Assembly: GCA_040901795.1 (NCBI GenBank)
Contig: JBBDYH010000167.1
Span: 124,001-188,000 of the forward strand
Origin: JBBDYH01 sp040901795
Lineage (GTDB): Bacteria; Planctomycetota; Planctomycetia; Pirellulales; JALHPA01
Direction: 5' to 3'
Length of the DNA stretch: 64,000 nt
In this document: in pieces, positions 37,223-43,809 of the stretch
How positions within the stretch are numbered: the stretch's first letter is position 1
Layout of the letters: every line of letters begins with the position of its first letter
The notes under the pieces: model-generated
Seen by the model: the letters and a program-made list of their open reading frames with translations, nothing else
Told to the model about the DNA's origin: nothing
Database searches by the model: none
Program-made: the position numbers and the translations under genes

Positions 37223-38233
37223 ATGAACGTTTCACTTCGTCGCGCCGCCTGTTCGCTGGTGGTGCTCTTTGGCAGCGCCGCGCTATTGCTTGCCCAGCAA
37301 GAGGCACAGCCGACCCAACCGCGCGTCGGTCAACAGCGCGCGCAGCCGGGTCAACCCGGTCAACCGGGTCAGCCAGGTCAATTCGGCCGATTGGGTCAGG
37401 GTGGAGCCCAATCTCAGCAACTTGAGCCAAGCATTGTGACTCTGCTGATCATCGACAACAACAAGGAGATCGCGCTGGGTCAGCTCGGGCAGCAGACGTC
37501 GCAGAACGAGCACGTCAAACACTTCTGCGAAATGATCGTCGAGGACCACTCGAACTTTGTCCAGAAGCTGCAAGAGCGAACTGCCGGAAGCGCTCGACCC
37601 GGGCTGCGATTCGGAACCGGGGCCGACCGTGAACGAGGCGCCGCAGTTCCGCCGCCCAGGCCGCTATCGCCAACCGCGAGCGCTGAGCCGGGCGCTGCGC
37701 AACGCGATGCCGCTCAGCCACAGCGTGAAGCCACCGCGAAGCAAGACCGTAAGCAGCCGGCGCAACAGCAAGAAACCGATATTGCGGCGACTCAGGATCG
37801 CAATCTTGACCAGCCGGGTCAAGCAGCGCGCACCGCTGATTTGCAGCGTGGTCAATCCGGCCAAAGGATCACCGTCGCCAAACCAGTGATTGGCAATCAG
37901 CCGGGCGCCGCGCTTCTCCAGTTGCACCATGAGCTGGCGGAGAAATGCTTGGACAGCGCTCGTCAAGAGGCGGAAAAGCTCGGTCCAGAGTTCGACTCGC
38001 ACTTCATGGGAGCGCAGATTGTCGCGCACAAGGAAATGTTGGATAAGCTCCAGGTATTCCAGCAGCATGTTTCGCCCGAGACGAGGCAGCTCTTGGCCGA
38101 TGCGCAGAAAACGACGCAGAAGCACCTCGAGGAAGCCAAGAGCATCCACGAGAACCTGAGCAAGCAACGTAGTGGCGGATCTGCGGAGACAAGGCGCGGA
38201 GAGCGCACGGAAAAGCAACAAGAACGAGAATAG
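37223..38233 (+). CDS. DUF4142 exported protein with disordered insert, 336 aa
   Basis: A signal peptide (RRAACSLVVLFGSAALLLAQQ) leads into a Pro/Gln/Gly run (GQPGQPGQPGQFGRLGQG). The ferritin-like DUF4142 domain is split: SIVTLLIIDNNKEIALGQLGQQTSQNEHVKHFCEMIVEDHSNFVQKL, then about 115 residues of Gln/Arg/Ala-rich low complexity, then LLQLHHELAEKCLDSARQEAEKLGPEFDSHFMGAQIVAHKEMLDKLQVF. The domain is exported in many bacteria and induced under stress. Met at 37223 follows AAGGAGTGCAGG; the open frame before it spans a sigma-54-like promoter. A strong terminator follows. Confidence 0.85.
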   Translation: MNVSLRRAACSLVVLFGSAALLLAQQEAQPTQPRVGQQRAQPGQPGQPGQPGQFGRLGQGGAQSQQLEPSIVTLLIIDNNKEIALGQLGQQTSQNEHVKHFCEMIVEDHSNFVQKLQERTAGSARPGLRFGTGADRERGAAVPPPRPLSPTASAEPGAAQRDAAQPQREATAKQDRKQPAQQQETDIAATQDRNLDQPGQAARTADLQRGQSGQRITVAKPVIGNQPGAALLQLHHELAEKCLDSARQEAEKLGPEFDSHFMGAQIVAHKEMLDKLQVFQQHVSPETRQLLADAQKTTQKHLEEAKSIHENLSKQRSGGSAETRRGERTEKQQERE

Positions 38234-38254
38234 TCCGGCTCCCGCGAACCCACG

Positions 38255-38294
38255 AAAAACGGCGAGCCCGCCTCTGGGTGGACTCGCCGTTTTT
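38255..38294. terminator. bidirectional rho-independent terminator
   Basis: A perfect 12-bp stem, AAAAACGGCGAG (38255-38266) and CTCGCCGTTTTT (38283-38294), with a 16-nt loop. T-runs occur on both strands, so it can stop both the DUF4142 gene and the convergent YflT-like gene ending at 38321. Confidence 0.88.
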
Positions 38295-38320
38295 GTTAGA
38301 TCATGCTGCTATTTACTGAA

Positions 38321-38854
38321 CTATCCTTCGCGGAGCTTCAGCGGCTTGGCACCAGCTTCGGCGAGGGCTTGCGATGCGCAGGCCAGATCGCGGCGCGGAG
38401 TCGCTGACGAGTCCTCGTCCACTTCAACCGCCACGAGGATGTCGCCATCAATGACGGCTTGCTGATAGTAGTTGGCTAACTCCTTTTCGACGCCACGGCT
38501 CATCATTGCGCCGACGAGTCCGCCGAAAATTCCTCCCGCCCAGGCCGCGATGCCGGCCGTGGCCACCAGCCCAATTCCGCCCGTCGCCACGCCCCCCGCT
38601 ACGGCGGCCAATCCTCCGAGCACCGCGCCGATGGCGCCGCCGCTGGCTGCGGCGGCCGGCGTAAAGGTACCGGCCGGCTCCTGTTTTTGAAATTCCTGGA
38701 AGTGTCGTTCGACGGCTGCATCCGAGCAAACCACCGTGATATCGTCTTTGGTGAACCCAGCGCCGATCAGGTTCTCCACCGCCCGATCGGCCTCGGCCAC
38801 GGTCCCAAACACTCCCACACGCAACGGTCGCTCGATGGTTGGTGGTTGTGCCAT
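38321..38854 (-). CDS. YflT/GSP17M-like stress protein, 177 aa
   Basis: Same design as the protein at 36371: an N-terminal RVGVFGTVAEADRAVENLIGAGFTKDDITVVCSD fold, a glycine-zipper membrane region (GGAIGAVLGGLAAVAGGVATGGIGLVATAGIAAWAGGIFGGLVGA) and a C-terminal strand DGDILVAVEVDED with a short helix. It begins 3 bp after the stop of the FAD/Rieske oxidoreductase gene, so the two are co-transcribed. Function in other bacteria is only known as membership of general stress regulons. Confidence 0.78.
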   Translation of the reverse strand: MAQPPTIERPLRVGVFGTVAEADRAVENLIGAGFTKDDITVVCSDAAVERHFQEFQKQEPAGTFTPAAAASGGAIGAVLGGLAAVAGGVATGGIGLVATAGIAAWAGGIFGGLVGAMMSRGVEKELANYYQQAVIDGDILVAVEVDEDSSATPRRDLACASQALAEAGAKPLKLREG

Positions 38855-38857
38855 AAC

Positions 38858-40411
38858 TTACTGTAGCCTTTCGAGGTTTTGATTGGCCGGCCCATTCAGC
38901 ACATCGCCTTCGGCCCGAAACCGAGAACCGTGGCAGGGACAGTCCCAGGTCTTCTCGGTGGCATTCCATTGCACGACGCAACCTAGGTGAGGGCAGATGG
39001 CCGACATTTCGTGCAGACTACCCTGGGGGCTGCGATAAACGGCGATCTTTTTCATGCCCCGGCGCAGGATCGCTCCCTCGCCGGCCGGTACGTCGTCCAC
39101 CGATTCGATTTCGCCTGGCGTGACGAGCGCAGCGTATTGGCCGGCCACGTTAAGGTTTTCTTTGGCGAACTGGCGGAGCGAGGAAAGCGACTTCGCCTTT
39201 CGCCCGGGATGGTACAGTTCCGCCCAAGGATTGTCGCGGCCGCGAATCAGATCACGAATGATCATGCCGGCCAGCGTGCCATTCGTCATGCCAATGCCCG
39301 AGAAACCGGTCGCAATGAAGACGTTGTCATAATCCATCGGATTGCGGCCGATGAATGGCAAGCCGTCGATGGACTCCATGACCTGACCGGCCCAGCGATG
39401 TTCAACCACACCCAGCTCGGGAAACCTTTCGCGGGCCCAGGCTTCGAGCCGAGCGAAGCGTTCTTCGCCGTCGTCCGCCTGGCCGGTTTTGTGGTCCTCG
39501 CCACCAATGATCAAATAGTCGTACATCGCGCCGTTGGCGGCCGAATCGCCATGGATGCGGTGCCGCCGCACATAGTGGAACGGATCGTCCGTGTCCCAAT
39601 ACAGACCAAACGGGATCGAGTCGTTCGGAATCCGCGCAGCGATGACGTACGAGAGATAGGGCGCCTGCTTGGTATGAATCGCCAGACGATCGTTGACCGG
39701 CGTATTCGTGGCTACGACGACCGCGTTCGCATCGATGCGGGCGCCTGAATGAGTTTCGACGCGCGTGTCCTTGCCCCCCTGGATCAACGTGGCATGCGTG
39801 TTGCCATAGACTTCGCCTCCGCGACGGCGAATCGCCTCGGTTAGCGCAGCCAGATAGCGGATGGGTTGGAACTGGGCCTGGCCTTGATAGCGCAGGCAGG
39901 GACCGGTATCGAACGACGGAAGCGGGGAACTAGCCACGCGATCGACACGGATCACGCCGGTTTCCTGCGCCGCCTGAAGCTCTTCGTCCAGCATCTGGTC
40001 GTCGTGCCCTGGCTTCAAGAAGAGGTAAGCATCCAGCCGACGGAAATCGCACTCGATGCGCTCTTCTTCGACGATCGACTCAATTTGGCCAATCGCCGTG
40101 GTTAGCGCTGCGGCCACCAACCGCGTCCGCTCGGCCCCATGAGTCCGCTTGATTCCCGCATAACGGTCGTCGGGGACACTGGAAACGTGTGCAGTTGTAG
40201 ATAGCGTCTGTCCGCTGGCGATCTGACCGTCGTCGATCACGACGACCTTGCCGCTCGAGCGGCACAGAAGATACGCCGCGCTGAGGCCGGCGATGCCCGC
40301 TCCAACCACGCAGACATCCGTCTTCAGGTTTCGGTCGACCACCGGTAGCGACGGCAGTGACACGTCATCGAGCCAAATCGGCCCGGAATGGACTTTCACG
40401 GAGCTCATCAT
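38858..40411 (-). CDS. FAD-dependent oxidoreductase with C-terminal Rieske domain, about 517 aa
   Basis: Residues 30-400 form a DAO-type FAD oxidoreductase (DVCVVGAGIAGLSAAYLLCRSSGKVVVIDD, then NAVVVATNTPVNDR and a late FIATGFSGIGMTNG). The last 100 residues carry a Rieske [2Fe-2S] site: CPHLGC and CPCHGSRF, with the DVLNGPA loop. This arrangement is known in several bacteria, but the substrate is unknown; an amino acid, glycine-betaine-like amine or aldehyde is possible. SD GAGGTG lies directly before two consecutive ATGs (40411 and 40408), and Met at 40411 is used. It lies 84 bp after the alpha/beta hydrolase-like gene on the same strand. Confidence 0.88.
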   Translation of the reverse strand: MMSSVKVHSGPIWLDDVSLPSLPVVDRNLKTDVCVVGAGIAGLSAAYLLCRSSGKVVVIDDGQIASGQTLSTTAHVSSVPDDRYAGIKRTHGAERTRLVAAALTTAIGQIESIVEEERIECDFRRLDAYLFLKPGHDDQMLDEELQAAQETGVIRVDRVASSPLPSFDTGPCLRYQGQAQFQPIRYLAALTEAIRRRGGEVYGNTHATLIQGGKDTRVETHSGARIDANAVVVATNTPVNDRLAIHTKQAPYLSYVIAARIPNDSIPFGLYWDTDDPFHYVRRHRIHGDSAANGAMYDYLIIGGEDHKTGQADDGEERFARLEAWARERFPELGVVEHRWAGQVMESIDGLPFIGRNPMDYDNVFIATGFSGIGMTNGTLAGMIIRDLIRGRDNPWAELYHPGRKAKSLSSLRQFAKENLNVAGQYAALVTPGEIESVDDVPAGEGAILRRGMKKIAVYRSPQGSLHEMSAICPHLGCVVQWNATEKTWDCPCHGSRFRAEGDVLNGPANQNLERLQ

Positions 40412-40495
40412 TTCACCTCGCATTGTCCGCGAGCTGCCCGCATGGAACGGAAAGTTGCTCGCGATACCGACGGGTTAGCGCCGCGGCGCCGTTTC

Positions 40496-41164
40496 TCAAC
40501 AGACGTGCGTGCGGCGGTTGCTGGGTACGACGTGGTTTTCGCACCACCGACGAATCAAATAGCGGCAGGCGTGCGTCGCTCCCGACTCGCAGAGTGACCG
40601 CGTGGCATTTCCGATCACGGCAATCTGGCTCGCGCAACCCAACGCCCCGAATGCACCCTCGTTGCGCGCGAGCAATTCGCGGTCGCGTCCGGGTACGACC
40701 AACAGCGTGGGCACAGGGACATGCGGTAGATAAAGGCGCGCCAGATCGGGTCGGCCGCAATATGCGCCCACCGCTTTGACGCAATTCATCCCGTCGGCCG
40801 CGACCATCATGGCCGCCGCGCCACAATAGTCTTCGCCGAAGATCGCCATTGGTAACCCGCACGTCTCTTCGCACTGCGCCAGGTACTCCACCACGCCGCG
40901 AAACCGGTCGGCGAGCGTCTCCGTGTCGAGAATCATGCGTCCCGCGACATGCTCGTCGCCGTTGGTCAATCCCACCGTGCAGCATGCCAAACGATGACCT
41001 GCCAGATGTTCGGTGATCTTCCGCCGCAAAAGCTTTCGTTCTTCCGCGGATTCGTTATGCGCCAGTACGACAAGGGCCACGGCGTTACGCGGCAGGCAGA
41101 GGTTCGCGCTGGCCCAGAAGGGCTCGCTAACCGCTTGGGTCCAATCCGATATGGCTCGAATCAC
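40496..41164 (-). CDS. alpha/beta-hydrolase-like protein with altered nucleophile site, 222 aa
   Basis: The order of strands (ALVVLAHNE, CTVGLTNGDEHVAG, GLPMAIFGEDYCGAAAMMVAA, VPTLLVVPGRDRELL) matches the dienelactone-hydrolase-like group. In related proteins the nucleophile elbow reads GxSxGAAAA; here it is G110-E-D-Y-C-G-A-A-A, so the serine position is Tyr113 with Cys114 next to it. It is either inactive, a Cys-based hydrolase, or a binding protein. It starts a probable operon with the FAD oxidoreductase and the YflT-like protein, downstream of a sigma-54-type site on the same strand. Confidence 0.7.
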   Translation of the reverse strand: MIRAISDWTQAVSEPFWASANLCLPRNAVALVVLAHNESAEERKLLRRKITEHLAGHRLACCTVGLTNGDEHVAGRMILDTETLADRFRGVVEYLAQCEETCGLPMAIFGEDYCGAAAMMVAADGMNCVKAVGAYCGRPDLARLYLPHVPVPTLLVVPGRDRELLARNEGAFGALGCASQIAVIGNATRSLCESGATHACRYLIRRWCENHVVPSNRRTHVC

Positions 41165-41269
41165 GGTAAGAATCCTTTCGCCGGCGCGGTAGTTCTACTG
41201 CGGGTGCGCCACGTTTGTCATAACGATTTCGGTCGCCAAGCGCCAATGCCCGCGACGTCTTTCCGCCAA

Positions 41270-41285
41270 CGCAAAGCGCATGCCG
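41270..41285 (-). promoter_or_regulatory. sigma-54-type promoter candidate for the 41164-38321 operon
   Basis: Read on the minus strand: CGGCATGCGCTTTGCG. GGCA and TTGC are exact, with 12 bp between GG and GC. The operon's first start codon is at 41164, about 95 bp beyond the expected start point. Deviations are C for T at the first base, T for C at position 6 and a final G. Confidence 0.55.
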
Positions 41286-41311
41286 CGTCGTCTCTGATCG
41301 CTTAACATTTA

Positions 41312-41412
41312 AGAACCGCTAACACAACCGGCACACAGTAACCCGAAGCGTGAGCGAGGAACCGGCAGATTCGGCCTCGCTTACGCGTCGGGCTACTAAT
41401 GTTAGCGGTTCT
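41312..41412. repeat. 101-bp nested palindrome, MITE-like
   Basis: Terminal arms AGAACCGCTAACA (41312-41324) and TGTTAGCGGTTCT (41400-41412) are perfect inverted repeats of 13 bp. Inside lies a second, imperfect pair (acccgaagcgtgagcgagg against cctcgcttacgcgtcgggc). No coding capacity. It lies between two divergently expressed sigma-54-type promoters. The shape is that of a small non-autonomous mobile repeat. Confidence 0.7.
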
Positions 41413-41577
41413 AAGAGTATCTGGCGGAAACTACAACGAATCGTCAATCGCAGGTTTTCCGACCATCGATTAATCAAGTTGAAGAAGCTGATCGCGAAAC
41501 GACCAAATGTTGAGCTTACTGTGCCTCGTTGCCTCAAAAAGTGCGATGCTTAGCATAAACCCCCTCGCATCAACTAT

Positions 41578-41593
41578 TGGTACAAAACGTGCA
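41578..41593 (+). promoter_or_regulatory. sigma-54-type promoter candidate, DUF3309 gene
   Basis: TGGTACAAAACGTGCA: TGG-x-AC at -24 and GTGCA at -12, GG (41579-41580) and GC (41591-41592) 12 bp apart. C4 is T, the only deviation in the -24 box. ATG 41721 lies about 115 bp beyond the expected start point. Confidence 0.5.
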
Positions 41594-41720
41594 TGGTTGC
41601 GGAGATGCACAGGACGACGTGATTCGCAGTCGAGCGACGGAGGATGGCGCAGCGTGCGATTCACTGAAAACTCATCTGGCCCGGACGGCCGTCGCACCCG
41701 AAACGCTAAAGGAGATCGCT

Positions 41721-41882
41721 ATGCCAGGCCTAGGAATCATTTTGTTGATCGTGCTGCTGATTCTTCTTGTCGGCTCTGCTCCTGCTTGGCCTTATAGCCG
41801 GGGATGGGGATATTATCCCACCGGTGGACTCGGCCTCGTTCTGCTGGTGGTGCTAATCCTCGTACTGATGGGCTACATCTGA
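41721..41882 (+). CDS. DUF3309 small membrane protein, 53 aa
   Basis: Two hydrophobic segments (GIILLIVLLILLVGSAPAW and GLGLVLLVVLILVLMGYI) are joined by YSRGWGYYPTGG, which matches the DUF3309 family. AAAGGAGAT lies about 7 bp before the ATG. Family members are expressed with stress genes in many bacteria; their function is unknown. It is placed after a sigma-54-type site and before the sigma-54 activator gene. Confidence 0.85.
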   Translation: MPGLGIILLIVLLILLVGSAPAWPYSRGWGYYPTGGLGLVLLVVLILVLMGYI

Positions 41883-42135
41883 CGGCATCGCCGATCGTTC
41901 ATGTGTTGAAACGAACTGGTTTCCATCGCGCACGACCGTCGTTTTCTGACAAAGATCTAGGACGGGGTTGTGGCGATCCACATTCGGCTTTTGTTTGACA
42001 AGGCCACTTGGTTGCCATACGATCAGTTGTTGACGTTCGTAACTGCAAAGCAATCTCTTGCATCGTCTTGCAATTCGCTTGGTTTCGCAGACCATCGCTG
42101 GTCTGGCGCTGGTTTAACCTTTGGAGACGGCCCTT

Positions 42136-43629
42136 ATGCCTTCCGTGCTGGTGATCGACGACGATGCCGCGATGGGACACATCTTTCGCCGATTTTTTGA
42201 CAATTCGGAGATCAACGTTCTGACGGCCGAATCGGCGGGCGAAGGCCTGGATGTGATCCGGCGCAACAAACCCGACGTGACGATTGTCGATATCATGTTG
42301 CCGGACGGATCGGGCCTTGAGACGTTTCAACGCATCCAGCGCCTCGACCCCAAAATGCCGGTGATCTTCATCACAGCCGGGGGCACAAGCGACACAGCGA
42401 TCGAAGCGATGAAGCTGGGGGCCTTCGATTACTTGCTCAAGCCGCTCGATTTCCCCAGAGTCCAAGCCCTGCTCGACCAGGCGTTCGAGATTCGACGCCT
42501 GATGAATGTTCCTGTGCGGCTGCTCCAAACCAACAGCAACGCCGCGACGGCCTCGGATTGCCTGATCGGCCGCTGCACAGCCATCCAAGACGTTTACAAA
42601 GCAATTGGCCGCGTGGCGCCGCAGAACGTCACCGTGTTGATTCGCGGCGAGAGCGGCACCGGTAAGGAGCTGGTGGCCCGTGCGATCTATCAACACAGCA
42701 CGCGAGCGTCCGGGCGGTTCATGGCGGTTAACTGCGCCGCGATCCCCGAGACTTTGTTGGAAAGCGAATTGTTCGGTCATGAAAAGGGCTCGTTCACGGG
42801 AGCCGACAATCGCCGTATCGGCAAGTTCGAGCAATGCTCGGGCGGGACGCTTTTTCTGGATGAAGTCGGCGATATGACGCCGCTGGTGCAGAGCAAGATG
42901 CTGCGTGTGCTGCAGGATCAGCGCTTCGAGCGTGTCGGAGGAAATGAATCGATCAAAACCGACGTGCGGATCATCACGGCCACCAATCGTGATTTGGAGC
43001 AGATGGTCGCCGACGGACAATTCCGCCCCGATTTGTTCTACCGGCTCAATGGATTTACGATTAGGATTCCAGCGCTCCGCGAACGCGCCGACGACATCCT
43101 GATTTTGCTGGAGCACTTCCTCGGTCGCTTCAACCGCGAATTGGCCCGCAACGTCTGCGATATCTCGCCCGACGCGCTGGACATGCTGATGCATTACGGT
43201 TGGCCCGGCAATGTACGCGAGTTACAGGCCGTTGTGAAGCAGGCGTTATTGCAGGCCACAGGACCGGTGTTGATGCCTGAATTCTTCCCCGAAGAAGTGC
43301 GGACCGGCGGACGGTTGGCAATGACGCTGGGGCTGGTGGGAGAAATGGGCCACTGCACGGAGTTCGAGAGCTTCATTGACAAACAACTTCGGGGCGGGAC
43401 GGAGGACCTCTACGCGGAAGCTTTAGCTCACATGGAGCGCATGCTGCTCACGCGCGTGCTGCGGCATACCGACGGCAACCAATCGAAAGCGGCGAAGGTC
43501 CTGGGCATCACACGCGGCAGCTTGCGGAACAAGATTCGTACGCTGCGGATCACCATCGATCAAGTCGTGGGCTTGGAAGAGGCCGCCGACGGCGAAGCGG
43601 AGGCTGAAGAACTGACGTCAGTCAATTAG
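42136..43629 (+). CDS. NtrC-family sigma-54-dependent response regulator, 497 aa
   Basis: Domain order is receiver (D52 in VTIVDIMLPDGSG; acid pair in VIDDD), AAA+ activator domain (Walker A GESGTGKE, GHEKGSFTGA which contacts sigma-54, Walker B-like GTLFLDEVGDM, RITAATN-like IITATNRDL) and a Fis-type HTH near the C-terminus (NQSKAAKVLGITRGSLRNKIRTL). Between receiver and AAA+ domain there is the usual linker. Such proteins bind enhancer sites and drive open-complex formation at -24/-12 promoters. It sits in the centre of a cluster of sigma-54-type promoters and next to a hybrid kinase, so it is the best candidate activator. ATG 42136 follows GGAG. Another start (TTG 42121) is in frame. Confidence 0.95.
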   Translation: MPSVLVIDDDAAMGHIFRRFFDNSEINVLTAESAGEGLDVIRRNKPDVTIVDIMLPDGSGLETFQRIQRLDPKMPVIFITAGGTSDTAIEAMKLGAFDYLLKPLDFPRVQALLDQAFEIRRLMNVPVRLLQTNSNAATASDCLIGRCTAIQDVYKAIGRVAPQNVTVLIRGESGTGKELVARAIYQHSTRASGRFMAVNCAAIPETLLESELFGHEKGSFTGADNRRIGKFEQCSGGTLFLDEVGDMTPLVQSKMLRVLQDQRFERVGGNESIKTDVRIITATNRDLEQMVADGQFRPDLFYRLNGFTIRIPALRERADDILILLEHFLGRFNRELARNVCDISPDALDMLMHYGWPGNVRELQAVVKQALLQATGPVLMPEFFPEEVRTGGRLAMTLGLVGEMGHCTEFESFIDKQLRGGTEDLYAEALAHMERMLLTRVLRHTDGNQSKAAKVLGITRGSLRNKIRTLRITIDQVVGLEEAADGEAEAEELTSVN

Positions 43630-43809
43630 GTCGTCGCGTTCGGTCATAACCGCCCAGGGCCTGCCGTAAACGGCCGAGCGCGGTGTGAAACTGCGTGTTG
43701 TCTCGGCGTTTGTCCCGTTTATTTAGTGGACAGCCAAGCCAGGTTCGGCAGGCGTCGCCGATCGCCAGCTTACTGCGGGGCGGCGCGCGAGACCTCTAGC
43801 GTCTCCTCA

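Noticed and set aside
42001..42016. AGGCCACTTGGTTGCC upstream of the NtrC-type gene as a sigma-54 promoter.
   Set aside because: The spacing is right and TTGC present, but positions 5 and 6 of the -24 box both differ. Too weak to list.
43726..43809. Upstream GTG start for the multi-PAS kinase.
   Set aside because: No ribosome binding site and an Arg-rich, non-homologous start; ATG 43810 or GTG 43849 is more likely.
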